Part shown: positions 21,390 to 33,397 of the stretch, one piece after another
Position numbering within the stretch: the first letter of the stretch is position 1
Layout: every line of letters starts with the position of its first letter
Assembly: GCF_964355755.1 (NCBI RefSeq)
Contig: NC_092680.1
Span: 6,115,001-6,179,000 of the forward strand
DNA: 64,000 bases
Direction: 5' to 3'
Source: Antedon mediterranea
Taxonomy: Eukaryota; Echinodermata; Crinoidea; Comatulida; Antedonidae
Program-made: the position numbers and the translations under genes
The notes under the pieces: generated by a model
Seen by the model: only the letters and a program-made list of their open reading frames with translations
The model's database searches: none
What the model was told of the DNA's origin: nothing

Positions 21390-23498
21390 GACAATTTGGC
21401 CTCTGAATTTCAATGAATAATTCATTTAAAAAATGCAATATTCCACTTAATATGTCAATGAGTCCTAAGTATTTGTAGTCATTACAAATTAAACAATTCA
21501 ACTAGAGACAGGTTTTTAAGTGAAAGTTCAACTCCATCCAGGGTGGTGGGTTTTTAATTTTCTATGCATGTTTTAAGCATAGTATAGTGACCTAAATAAC
21601 TATATATTTTTATAGACCGTTTTTAAGAAAGTATTCCATTGGCATATAGAAAAATATGTTCTTTACCAGGTAGCTGATTAAAATATTTGATAACTTTTGT
21701 TATTGTGTTAGTGGTGTGATATAAAATGTAGGTACAGTATTAATACACGATTTGTTTACTTTTTCAATTTTTTTAGGTGAAAATTGATACAGAATATTTT
21801 ATTTTGTAATTATAGCTTTGTTCTTTAATGATGAACACGTCATCTATGAATGTGTGCCTATGATTTACAGATGCAAGTTTTAAAATTATGTATTAGGTCA
21901 TTACATTGGTTTCAATGTATTGCTTAGTCCATGGAGAAATAAGTTAACTTATTTCTCCATGCTTAGTCTTAGTTTATTGACTAATGCTTAATATTTTTCA
22001 TAATAAATCTTTTATATTGTTTGAAGGTTTGCATGGTGAAATCAAATGTTGACATAAGTTTGCGGTAGAGGACGATCAAAGCATATTGATCGAAACGTCG
22101 AGAAACTCAACCGTTCTTTTCAGAACTAATATACGTGGTGTACTGCAAACTTATAGATCAACAATAAACCTTTTGTCACACATGGCGTGTCATACCTATA
22201 AATTCCTGTTGGTGGCACTTTATAATACTGTATTTGTCTGTTTTGTCTATTGCTATTGCATCATGCCAATATTGTTTCAATTTTCCCTGTGAACTTTAAT
22301 TTTGATCATTGAAATAGTGAGAAAAAAAAACAACTGTACGCCTGATGTTTTTCTGCTACTAATATGAAATTTAATTACCAATAGTAATGAGATGTGTGAT
22401 AAATAACATATTCTGTTAACAGCTTTTATTAATTCCAATATAAAACGTTACATTCCTAAGTTAATGAAACATGCAATTAGTATTACTTATTTTTCACACA
22501 ACATAAGACCATAAATATAGGTGTGTGTATAAATCTATTGAGTTGAATAGAGGAAGACTTTTTAAAGTTTTATAATTACCTTTAAGTCACCTCAATAGCC
22601 ACCTTTAAACAAACCGTTGAAAGCAATAAATATTGTAAGTATACTAGAAAGTATCTAAATTATAACTTAAGCAAAATTATAAATTGAAACTAAGTGTATA
22701 AAGAAATAATACAGGACTAGAAAGTATCTAAATTATAACTTAAGCAAAATTATAATTGAAACTAAGTGTATAAAGAAATAATACAGGACTAGAGAGTATC
22801 TAAATTATAACTTAAGCAAAATTATAAATTGAAACCAAGTGTATACAGAAATAATGCAGGAACGGTTTCATACACATCCTATAAAGTTATAAAGTGACGT
22901 ATTCAATTTCATCATTGTCTTGACATTGATTTGTTGATCTTTCAGTTTTAAGTACTATAATAAATACAAAAGTATAAAAACATTTGTGATAAAACTTACA
23001 TTTTACAATCATGTCATTGTTAACAATTTAATATATAATTTTAATAGAGTGCTTGGAGGGATAATATATTTTTCGGATTTATTCATACAGTAACAATAAC
23101 AGCCCTTGAGTAAAGAATGTAACTATACTATAGTATACAGTATTATAATCATAAAATTGGGATTATTGATTTGAGATTACAAATACAGTATTGATTAAAA
23201 TTAATATCTACAATATGTTATTAGTTCTGAGATTGATTTTGATATTAATACAAACTTAATACATAACCATACGATTAAAAATTAATATTCTAGTACTACT
23301 ACAGTGGTAGTAGTAGTCTAGTTAAGGCTAGCTATGTAATAGCACCTGCTGTTTAATTAATACTGTTCAATTTATTTATTTACTTATATATTGATCCAAA
23401 TACATTAAATGTAATAAAATTACTTTTTTTGATAAAATTATAACTTTTTCTGGTAATTTTTTGAAATAATTGGGCAAACTTGATTTATAAATTTACAG
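21390..23498. other. Convergent 3' flanks of ADPGK and ZIP
   Basis: No gene. It contains the 73-bp tandem repeat at 22643-22865 and a short inverted repeat around 21934-21961 (CATGGAGAAATAAGTTAACTTATTTCTCCATG, a near-perfect palindrome). It also has a segment at 22060-22110 with GATCAAAGCATATTGATC followed by GAAACGTCG. Confidence 0.5.
22643..22865. repeat. About 73-bp tandem repeat, three copies
   Basis: Each unit runs ACTAGAAAGTATCTAAATTA, TAACTTAAGCAAAATTATAA, TTGAAACTAAGTGTATA, AAGAAATAATACAGG. The third copy has a few substitutions and the second lacks one A. It lies downstream of the ZIP gene's stop codon. Confidence 0.9.
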
Positions 23499-24584
23499 TT
23501 AGGTGTCGTCGACAGGTTCGGCAGAACGATAGCACGTAGGACGGATAACGGTTGCATGTATGAACAATAGCCCACATATAGTTGCATAACCAAGTATGAT
23601 AAATAAAACCTTTAAAACACGGTCTACTGGTTTCGTTATATCCTGGAATTCGTGAGGTAGAACTTCGATAAATGTAATGTACAAGAATGTGCCAGTTGCT
23701 ATACCCTGTAGGATTCCATTTATCAAGCTGTGAATAAAATCGTTTACATCATCAACAGCAATTCCGATCGCAATTCCAATAGGGGCCATGATCGCAAAAC
23801 AAAGACATGATCGAAAGATCGCAGAACGAGATAGATTGCTTTGTACAAGATTTAACCCCAGACTAAAAGCCAACACATTTTTATGGATGATGAGAGCGAT
23901 GAAAATTTGTGTGATCAATGCAGTCGAGTTTTGCAATCCAAGAGCCAAGCCTTCAAAGAGTGAATGTAGGGATAATGCAAAGAGTAACATTAAAGAGTGA
24001 AAGCCTGAACCATCGCCATCTTCATGTCCGTGAGAATGACCATGTGAATGACCATGTGACGAGGCAACCTGCACGCCATTCATGCTCGTCAAAGTGTCTC
24101 TATAAACATGCTCATCATTCGGATGATAGTTATTTGATGCGTACAGACTTCGCTGGTACGCTTCGGTGTCCGCAATTAATGGTGCATTAACGCTTTCAGG
24201 CATAGTACTCTCAGACCGTGTTCGAAGTTCATTTGGCGAAGTTTCTTTTACCATCACAGCAGTTTGTTCAATAATTAAAACAAGAAAAAATCCCATAACC
24301 ATAACAAATTCTGCAAAAGGAAATGCAGTATATTCCTCAAGTTGATCAAACACTAAACTCAGTCTATCTCGTACAGTTGGTAACAAATCTAACAGGCAAG
24401 TTGCGAGAAATACACCACCTCCATAACAACTTAGAAAACTGACAATCCGCAGAGTCTTTTTTCGCTGTTCTTCGTTTTGGTCTTTGCCTAATCTCTTTCT
24501 CAAAGTTATTGGAAGTAATGCAAAAAACAAGCACAAGAAGAAAAGAAGAACTAATATCATAATTTTAAAACCCAGCACATCCAT
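23499..24584 (-). CDS. SLC39A1: ZIP-family zinc transporter (SLC39A1/2/3 type)
   Basis: A 361-residue protein in a single uninterrupted exon, which is shorter in gene structure than vertebrate SLC39A1. Eight membrane helices can be drawn. The cytoplasmic loop after the third is histidine-rich (HGHSHGHSHGHEDGDG, about 178-193). Helix 4 has the family signature HSLFEGLALGLQ, helix 5 has HKNVLAFSLGLNLVQS, and helix 7 has the conserved YITFIEVLPHE. These residues line the metal path in ZIP proteins, which bring Zn2+ (or similar ions) into the cytosol. The match is best to ZIP1-3 (subfamily II). Which of the three cannot be decided here. The start is the first ATG of the frame, just before helix 1. 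Confidence 0.9.
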   Translation of the reverse strand: MDVLGFKIMILVLLFFLCLFFALLPITLRKRLGKDQNEEQRKKTLRIVSFLSCYGGGVFLATCLLDLLPTVRDRLSLVFDQLEEYTAFPFAEFVMVMGFFLVLIIEQTAVMVKETSPNELRTRSESTMPESVNAPLIADTEAYQRSLYASNNYHPNDEHVYRDTLTSMNGVQVASSHGHSHGHSHGHEDGDGSGFHSLMLLFALSLHSLFEGLALGLQNSTALITQIFIALIIHKNVLAFSLGLNLVQSNLSRSAIFRSCLCFAIMAPIGIAIGIAVDDVNDFIHSLINGILQGIATGTFLYITFIEVLPHEFQDITKPVDRVLKVLFIILGYATICGLLFIHATVIRPTCYRSAEPVDDT

Positions 24585-26565
24585 TTTACTTTTTGGTATA
24601 AGTATTCAAGCTAAAAGAATGATAATAGTAGGCAACAGATCAGGTAGGTAGCCTGGTTCCATAAAGTTTTCTCTAGATCAGACTCCTTACTCCTTCACAC
24701 ACAACAAACATAGGAGATGACCATGTCTCTGTTCTGATGACAGCAGCTGCTGGTGGGATCCTACCAATGTTGTCAGTTGGTGAAACTTCAGTTAATTATT
24801 TGCTAAAACCTCACAATCATCCACTAAAACAATCATCCAAACAGAATTCCGTTCTTCTCCATTTGGTTTAGGTAAAACTAATGTGATAATAAACAATAAA
24901 AAGGTATCTGCTTGTCCTTTTGTGTGTAAATCTCTGATTACTAAGCGATCTTGTGACTTCTTCAATTCCTTGTACTTTAAATAACCTTTGACCTCAGTGT
25001 ATATAATAGAACTCTCCATTAACATTATAGGTGTGCAATATGATAAATCTTATAGATAGAGCATAAACAAATTTACGATTTTGCTAATATATAATGAAAT
25101 ATATAAATAAAATGAAATAAAATTGGATTTCACCTATTCTATAATGATTATTAGCTGTTCCACAAACTAAACTAGGCCTAGGCTAGTAACAGTTATCCCC
25201 CTACTAGATCAAATGATGTTGACCTTACCAAATTGTATAAAATCATATCATGATGGCTTCCCCCGTTTTTGTGTTGTAAATAAATAATATGAGAAATTGC
25301 CTTTTGTGGTTTCGATTATTTTTTACATCGGAAAGAAGACGAACATTATTGGTATCATTTTTTAAAATTTATTTGTTTATATTTCTTTTATACTAGGCTT
25401 ATATAAGATCATAAAATAAACCTAGCTAGCGAGCTAGCTAGGTAGGCCTGGCTGGCCCTGGGCCTAGCCTAGGGTAGTGTAGGCCTACTAGGCCTAGCCT
25501 AGCTAGGCCTAGTAGGCTAGCTAGGCCGCCGTAGGCCTAGCCTAGGCTAGGCCTAGTGAAGCAACTAACTTTACTCTACTGACTGAGCGAAACCGACTTA
25601 GGCCTAGCTATAGTACAGTATTTAGGCCTAGCTAGCCTAGCTAGAGTTAGGGTAGTATAAGCCGGCCCTAGCTAGTAGGCTAGTAGGCCCAGTCAGTACG
25701 TCTTATTATTGACAAGTTTACTGAAAGCTTAACTAAAATCTTAGATTTTACATTTTTACATTTAAACACATCCATATGAAGTAGACCTTGACTAGACTGT
25801 ACATGAAAAAAAAAATTATTTCATAAGGGCAAGATTTGTTTTTATTTGATTAAATATAATATAAATGTGATGGTGCATGACCTTATGTGACTACAATCTT
25901 CCTGCTCATGTCTTTGTTCATAATAAAGTAGTGGTTACCTTCATTCCTTTCTAAATAACTCATATCCTGTCCTAATGTTTCCTATCATTCTATTTCCTTT
26001 ATGTCATTGTGGAAAGCTCCACCATGATTGTTAACGTTAATGTTATGTATATGTGTGTGGTTACAATGGAGGAGATAATATCAGTTTAAGGGGAGGTAGA
26101 GATGTGTCGTGCTAATCAATTCACTATTATTATTATATATACTACTACTATACTATAATGATTTTTTTAATGTTGTTGAATTTGCCATTTTATGATATAG
26201 TTCAACTAAAGTTGAAAGAAAAAAAATGTAAACTTTGCTCAATATTTATACACATTCCAGGTCAAACGAAATTGCTACTGCATGATTGATTGTGCAGTGC
26301 GATCATTAGCATATTCTTCATATGAGTTGTTGATTTAATGAAATAACTATTTTTTTCCGTTTTCTTTCATCAAAAACTTGATTAATGGTACAAAATTGCC
26401 TGTTCAAATTTAAATTTTATTTACAATTTTTCTTGTTTTTACAGACAATATTTAATAATTTCAATAATTATGCAAATTTTACACACCAGGTGTTACAATT
26501 TACCCACAATACATGTTTTAAATATGTTTTTTATTCCTTTTTGTAGTCTGATAAAGAGGAGGGAA
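24585..26565. other. Intergenic between ZIP and THEM4-like gene
   Basis: No gene can be supported. Minus-strand open stretches at 24792-25025 and 24660-24785 read plausibly for short distances, but they are in different frames and match nothing I recognise. They may be 5' UTR exons of ZIP or an old coding remnant. An AGGCCTAG-rich block follows at 25425-25700. The 5' end of the THEM4-like gene starts near 26540. Confidence 0.45.
25425..25700. repeat. AGGCCTAG/CTAGCTAG palindrome cluster
   Basis: The block is built almost entirely from overlapping AGGCCTAG, CCTAGGCT, CTAGCTAG and GCTAGC words, most of them self-complementary. Single copies of the word AGGCCTA occur all over the window (8269, 9806, 13877, 14756, 15096, 16462, 16550, 17251, 25171), so this cluster is a local concentration of a widespread motif. 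Confidence 0.8.
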
Positions 26566-29500
26566 ATGTTTCACCTTTGCAAAAGGCTACCTCAACTAAA
26601 CTACTTCCAAGGTTTCAGCTGTGTACAATTGGATAGATCTCTTGTAAGTATAATTATTTGCCCTGATCTTTCTTTAGTGAGAGAGTGGCTAAGAGATTAA
26701 GTCAATGGAACCGTAATTACGTAGCCATAACATCGCAAACGTATGAGGCTCACTCACTCCATGGTTCTGATGGTAGAACGAGTCTTCTCGGGTAAGGACT
26801 ATAAACCATAGGTCCAGTGTACACATCTAGCTCATGTGCACTTTAAAGAACCTAGTACATCTTTCGAGACGAGTAGGGGGTTACCCCAGTGTATTAGTAC
26901 ATCACAGCCACTGATCATACCTTTGCCCTCTGGGAGACCAATGTTTGACTGAAAAGGTTGCACATTATAAATGAAATAAAAAAAAAAAATAATAATGCAA
27001 CTCTTAAATTATACTAAATAATTATAAATAACATTATTCTGGTATTTTTATTTATTTCAGATAGTCTCAACTTCCATTTTATTTAGATATTCATCAGACA
27101 TGACATCAGAGAGACCAGGATGGAGCAAACCATCTCAGCAGTTGTATAATAAGTTGTTAGAGGATACAAAACATGGCAAATGGGTAGAAGTGTTGTCCAC
27201 TAAAAGTCCGCCACCAACACAGCCTGACTTTGCTCGTTTGACAATGTTTGACCCTGCTGTGTACGAGTATGGTATTTTCATAAATAAAGAAGAACAATGC
27301 TTACATGGAGTTTGTGAATTTGGGCCCTATGCACAAGGAGCCGAAGGGTACGATGTTAGGACTTTTATTTTTTATAATAATTCAAAATTTATGGGACAAC
27401 AAAATGTGATGTGCCCATTATATGGACATACCACTACCGTATTTGGGTATATATCACTACCATATTTGGGCACATCACACTTTTTTTTGTCAAACAAGTT
27501 TAATAGTGTAGACAGAGCTTTAGAGTCAATAAACCAGCCACATGTATACAATTTAAGTGGAATCCCTCCTTAGGGACACCTCTACTAAGTAGACACTTTC
27601 CTGTAAAATGAAAGAAGAAAATACATGTTTCAATACTATGACCAACCTCTAAATATAAATGGGGGAATAACCTGCGACTTGCATCCTACTGGGCTGAATT
27701 GCACACAGGTGTGAACGACACATGCCACAATTTTCTACTTACCTAAGGGTCCCTTTGTGTCAAGTGCTGCCACAAAAATGTGCCATTTGTCTGTCAACAA
27801 TGACAGGTGCTGAACGACCAAGTACACCGGGTAACCCCCTAAATATCTATGGAGGAGAAGGTACATACATAACTATTACTACCTTTTTCTATAGGCATGT
27901 TCATGGTGGTGCCATAGCAACCATAATTGATGGTGCGACGCAAGTATTGAAGTCCAACTTATTTCCAGAAATTTTGGCTGTAACTGGTAATTTAAAAGTT
28001 AACTATAAAAAGTAAGTCAATTATTTATGTAAAGAATTCACATTACTTTAAATAATGAGTGCGATGAGCAGATAGACTCCAACATTGATAAAATTGTACC
28101 AAATATATTATTTACTAATATGCCTCCCCTATCAGGTGCTCATTTGCATCACATTTAAAGAACATTATATTAGACCATAGCAATTCGGTTCAAAAGCATG
28201 CACACACACACATGTATTTCTGCCATTTGATTTCTTGATGTATCACATGTCATGCCTTATTTGGATCCATCCTCACAATTGGGGGTACAGTAAATACATT
28301 TTTTGAATAGCCTGATCAACTACCAACCTGTACTGTAGAGTGTGTTGTGTACCACAGCTCTACTCGGCGGCGAAAATCTGAACGCCTTATTTTAAATGGG
28401 ACTAGTCTTCGACATTCAATTAAGGATGAAAGCAGCGAATTTTCAATACAATTTTACTTTTACTGTAAATGTTTTATATTCCTGGAATGGGGGAATATGT
28501 TAGTAAGTATGTGCTTATTTGAGGAGACAAATATTGACTCCATTCATAAACACTCATTATTTCAGTTGTATAATAATGATAATAATATATATATATTTAT
28601 TGACAGACCACTGACAATAGGAACTACAGTCTTCGTTGAAAGCCACTTGGAGAAGAGAGACGGCAAGAAGTTCTTCCTCTCATGTTGTTTAAAAAGTGCC
28701 GATAATTCAATTTTGTATGACACTGGTACCGCATTATTCTTTGACGTGAACGACCGCACAGATGACCTACCTGAAAGGTCGTGTGAAGTCGATGGACTCA
28801 AAGTTGATCCAGTAACCGGTTGGAGTGAAGATTCAGAAGCAGTTCTCAAGGAGATTCAGGATGAACTGGATGCTGAGTCTTGGAAAATGTCAAAGACGAC
28901 AAAAGTGCCACTTTCAAGAAAAATATTTACACGTTTGCCTATAGGTCCAGGGGCAGTATTTGAATATGCTTGGCTATATAATAAAGATTCAATTGCAATG
29001 AAAGGGATTTGCCAGTTTGGACCATATACTCAGGGACCAGATGGGTAACAATGAACATTTTTAATAATTATTTTATTTTTATGAAGAAATTTGTATTGGC
29101 CTACGTGGGAAAATCGTTTGTTGACAAACTCAAAATATTATATACAGCAGACAACAATAACACACATATAAATAGCTAAAAAATCATATAAATAGAAATT
29201 ATATTGTTTTGATTTAGCTTTTCGCTTTTTTTTGTATCTCCATTGAGATCCAGCCACTGATATTCACAGCATTGTCATTTCTTCAATAATTTGCCTTTGA
29301 ATCAATTGAAATATATATATATAAACTAATTATTAATCTTTATATGTTTATAAAATTAATTTAATTATATTTATCATGAACTTATGGAAGTTCACAAACA
29401 ATCCAATGATTATTGTGTTAAGATATTATGGCTGATTTTGTTCCAAGTTGTAAGTTGACAAATTGTTTCTTTTCTAGACTTGTTCATGGAGGAGCTACTG

Positions 29501-30348
29501 CCACAATGATAGACTCAATTCTTGGTTGCATGGTAAATGAAGACCCTCAAATTAAGGCTGTCACAGCAAATCTAGACATCAAGTATAAATTGTAAGTTCA
29601 AATGAGGTCCAATAGCTACTACAGTATAACTTCTTTTTGGGACTCGATTCAGGGGTCATCCCTAGGGGAATCTTTCCTGTGAAATAAATGAACAGATGTT
29701 TTGGGCTATCCTGGAAAATCTTTTATAAATGTATTATTTGTAATTTCAGTAATTTATGTATGTATTTGTTGTGATGATTTTCCAAATAAATTCAAATCAA
29801 ATCATGTTTTACTCTACACTCAACCTATATTATAATAGTTAAGGAGTTGGGTCAATCTTTGCACATTTTTTAAAGATGTATTGTCCCCTAAAAACATAAA
29901 AAATGAAGATTAATAAAATCAGACTTTGAATAGGCCATTTTGCAGTTTTAATCAAGTTATTCAACAAAAATAAGAAACAAAAAAAACATTGTCTGAGTAT
30001 TGTATTTTTTTGCTTTAAATTATTTTTTTTTTTAGGTAAATATTTTTTTCGATCCAGTTTTGGTTAAAGTGAATAAGTAGTATGTGACATTAAAATAGCA
30101 TATTTGAAAACAAGTTTTTTTAGGGGAACAATATATCTTTGCGGTAAAATATGTTTAAATAAATCTGCTCTTTTGTTTTTCATAGGCCAGTTCCTATAGG
30201 CTCAACATTACGTGTTGACGCCAGTCTAGAGAAGAGAGATGGATGTAAGTATTTTTTACAATGCAAACTATCGACGGCAGATAACTCTAAGATTCTGGTA
30301 TCTGGAACAGCTCTCTTTGTTGATCTTGTTCAATTATACAATTTATAG
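26566..30348 (+). CDS. Double-hotdog THEM4-like acyl-CoA thioesterase
   Basis: Six exons, 26566-26643, 27061-27347, 27895-28011, 28607-29044, 29478-29591 and 30186-30348, make 398 residues, with all frames closing. The N-terminus is rich in R/K/S/L without acids (MFHLCKRLPQLNYF onward), like a mitochondrial targeting peptide. THEM4-type hotdog domains follow twice. Unit 1 has EYGIFINKEEQCLHGVCEFG, HVHGGAIATIID (123-134) and NLKVNYKKPLTIGTT. Unit 2 has EYAWLYNKDSIAMKGICQFG, LVHGGATATMID (308-319) and NLDIKYKLPVPIGST. Each ends in GTALFFDV or GTALFVDL. Human THEM4 has one such unit in about 240 residues. Introns interrupt both units at the same two places, both in phase 2, and one continuous exon (28607-29044) encodes the end of unit 1, the linker and the start of unit 2. 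Both units keep the HGGA motif and the catalytic aspartate. Confidence 0.9.
26682..26990 (+). mobile_element. SINE with Deu-like core, THEM4-like intron 1
   Basis: A possible tRNA-like head (AGTGGCTAAGAGATTAAG) is followed by a body with CACTTTAAAGAACC, CGAGACGAGTAGGGGGTTAC and CCCAGTGT. This resembles, from memory, the conserved core of DeuSINEs known from sea urchin, amphioxus and vertebrates. An A-rich tail (AAATAAAAAAAAAAAATAAT) closes it. The same region contains GGTTCTGATGGTAGAAC as a possible box B. Confidence 0.55.
27394..27519. mobile_element. Palindromic MITE family 2, THEM4-like intron 2
   Basis: It carries the family core (ATGTGATGTGCCCATTATAT, ATATCACTACCATATTTGGG) and the right end ATAGTGTAGACAGAGCT plus TTA. 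The left terminal repeat is truncated. It starts only 46 bp after the exon 2 donor, and part of it falls in a chance ORF extending exon 2. Confidence 0.75.
29698..29810. repeat. Dispersed repeat, second copy
   Basis: Matches 12245-12345 over about 100 bp (see that entry). It lies in the last intron of the THEM4-like gene. Confidence 0.5.
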
Positions 30349-31063
30349 GAGGTTTTACAAATTTAAAATATCAAATTCTTGACTGAATAAAATTAACTAT
30401 ACTTGATTCACACATACAACAAAAATGTAACAAACTCATATCTTCCCCGGATAGCCATAATGATTTACTGCTTTCACACATAATGTTTGTTTCGGTGTAA
30501 TGTCAACATCATGTAAAAACTCATTAGAAAGATATACACAGACACCAATATGTACATTGATGTTATATCATGTAAAAACTCATAACGAAGACATACACAT
30601 ATACCACTATGTATATTGATGTTATATCAAAGATATATTAATATCTCGATGGTTATATCAATGTCATCTTCTTTAAAGGCCTTGTTGAGGCCTGTAAAGA
30701 ATATTGACTTGTTCTGAGATTTTTCATCAATGTAACACAAAAACGATTTCAGGTTCATACAAAAGTAACAATTTGTTACAATATGTTTTTATATAATTTC
30801 AACTGGCTTATTTCTATAATAATAATAATAAGTAAAGAAAAGTTGTAAGTAAACACACAAAATGTATTGTAACTCTTTTTGATTTGATCGAATAAAATCT
30901 TCATCAACCAATAACTAGTAGAGGGTGACACACACTCTCAACGAGAACCAATATTGTCTGAGGAAGATTTGATGTGATCAAATGAGAACGTTACAGTAGT
31001 ATCATTTTTTTTGGTTTAGTTACAATTAATATCCCTCACTTGTTACAATGTTACATTCGATTA

Positions 31064-31202
31064 AGCTTTGTCTATGCTATCAAACTTGATTTGAAAAAAA
31101 AAATGTGATGTGCCTATATATGGAAACGATGATGTCATATCACTATCATATTTGGGCACATCGCACTTTTCTAGTTTGATTATTGATAGTGTAGACAGAG
31201 CT
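31064..31202. mobile_element. Palindromic MITE family 2
   Basis: Starts AGCTTTGTCTATGCTATC after TTA (31061-31063) and ends GTGTAGACAGAGCT. The core has GATGATGTCATATCACTATC. A second, truncated copy follows 135 bp later. Confidence 0.75.
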
Positions 31203-31336
31203 TAGGATTTGTGAATTGGGTGTTACTGGTATTGTAGGCTGGGTCCTAAATATTGGTTAAGAATTTTCTTGCTGATGTAATAATTCAAAGTCTTCAGTTA
31301 TAATTAAGTTGTGTTTCAGTATCTCAGGTATCGGCA

Positions 31337-31432
31337 CTAAAAGTGTGATGTGCCCAAATATGGTAGTGGTATGCCCAAATATGGGCACATCACATTTTGT
31401 TGTCACATAAAGTTTGATAGTGTAGACAGAGC
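31337..31432. mobile_element. Palindromic MITE family 2, left end missing
   Basis: Core GTGTGATGTGCCCAAATATG and right end GATAGTGTAGACAGAGCT are present. The left terminal repeat is lost. A TAA follows the right end. Confidence 0.7.
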
Positions 31433-33356
31433 TTAACACTTCACATTTTCTGACAGTGCAGGCAAAAAAAAAAAACTGTGGATAAATGTTGTGGCAATTT
31501 TACTGCATTCAAGAACAGAAGTATTTTCAGGGGAGAGTATAATTTCACTCTTCCCTAGTATTTTGGAATCTATATATAAAAAAACATAAAAAGAGCATTA
31601 ATAAGTTTTGTTAATTTTACAAATTTTTGAAATTACACATTCATTCATTCACATTTATTTAGTCATCGTTTACATATCCAATCACACAGGATATCAATGA
31701 TGATCAGAATTGTACTGGGAAAATTTTAAACTACATTTAAAAATTACTGCTCAGATGCTGTAATCTTTTCTAGTGAGGCATAAAGGCAAAACATGCTCTT
31801 CCGTGATAAATTGTTTCAATGTCGGGAAAGTGTTAAACCATAGTAATCAAATAGTATAATATAAATTAAGCCTTTAAAAAATGGAAGGATGATATTGATT
31901 TTTATTGCCAGAGTATTGGACCAAAGTAAAAAATAAAAAATTTAGAGGCCAAAGTTCAAATAAAAAATATTGTGGCAAAATATGTGATTACATTTGCTGA
32001 AACTGAAGGATAAATGAGAAATGTTAATGAGTATTTATTTATTGTGTAAGTAAATAAAATAATGTCTATTTATAGAATTTTACATATTATCTTTGTAATA
32101 TATGTATGTGCTATTTTAATATCAATATATATCAATAATGTTATCATCTTGAATAGGTTTGTTGGATATTATAAATATTCATAATAATAATAATATAATA
32201 TTTTGTATTACTAATTTGCTGTAATAAATATACAGTACAATAATCATTTACTTAGATAAACTTTCAAAACATTTTTAAAATTCATATTTCGAATTTCATT
32301 GGTTCAGAAATGAAATTAAACCTTGCTATCAAAATCCCACCAGATATTTATGATTGTAAAATAATTCTATCTGTATATGTTTATTTCGTTTTTATTAATT
32401 TTGAAGTTATGTTGATACATTTAATTTATTGCAAAGTCATAAATGTTTTTTTTTTATGGAGGAACATTTCTACACAACTCTGACACAGGGGTAATAGGGA
32501 TGTATCCTGATTAGGGACTGGCCTTCCTTTATATTTATAATACCTATCAAAGTGTTCTACTTAACGATGGTGCTTAAAATAATCGTATGCAATTGCCATT
32601 TTTATTCATCCAGGTGCTGTTTTATTATTATGTCCAACCAACACGGTTCATATTAATTTAGTTTTTCTGTCGTTTGTAGAACCCCTATTAAGGGGACACA
32701 TCCAGGGCATCATAGGTAATAGGAGGGCATCGCTTAGTAGGGATGGCATCTTGAATAGGGGTTGGTAGTCTAGAGACTCTAGGTTTTAGACAGTATTTCG
32801 AATTATTATTAGCAAAAAGATAAATATTTTGGCACATATGGCGATTCATACATATAATACTTTTACTTAAAATATTTTCCAGACAAAAATCGAAATGTCG
32901 ACGGGTGGACTAACATTAACAATTATTACAGACTTGGGGCAAGTATATGGGTTGGCTGTAGTGTTGAAGATATATTTCCCCTCGTGTATTTCATGGGAAA
33001 CTTCCCTCTTCAATTAATAATTGTTTTAATACATTATTAAATTATTCCCGATTTTAATAATTTTTAGTATTCTGTTAAATGGTCACAAATTGATGCGTCA
33101 TATAATTATTACGATTTTAATTTTGTACTTTTACACAATGGAACACTATTGTACATTATGTGTTTTGTACCGCTATGGTTATTCATGTACGCTTATACAT
33201 AATAAATATATAAACATTATTTTATCCATCTATTTTTTATATTATTCACGTATTCTCTACTGATAATTGTTTTATTTTATTTTTTTATAAATTGCATTGT
33301 ATAATCTTTAGTTTGTGATTATTCATTATAAAGTCCAATCCGAACACTGGCTACAA

Positions 33357-33397
33357 TTTTTTTTGTCAAACTACTTTGATAGTGTAGACACAGAGCT
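33357..33397. mobile_element. Right-end fragment of MITE family 2
   Basis: Only TTTTTTGTCAAACTACTTTG plus ATAGTGTAGACACAGAGCT remains, with two extra bases in the terminal repeat. This is a solo end. Confidence 0.6.

Noticed and set aside
24660-25025. Two adjacent minus-strand open stretches upstream of ZIP, possibly a gene
   Set aside because: They are in different frames, and no splice pair or known family was found. They could be ZIP 5' UTR.
27348-27573. Extension of THEM4-like exon 2 into the following open frame
   Set aside because: The frame runs into a MITE. The GT donor after GCCGAAGG matches the equivalent donor in unit 2, and joining to 27895 restores the hotdog motif.
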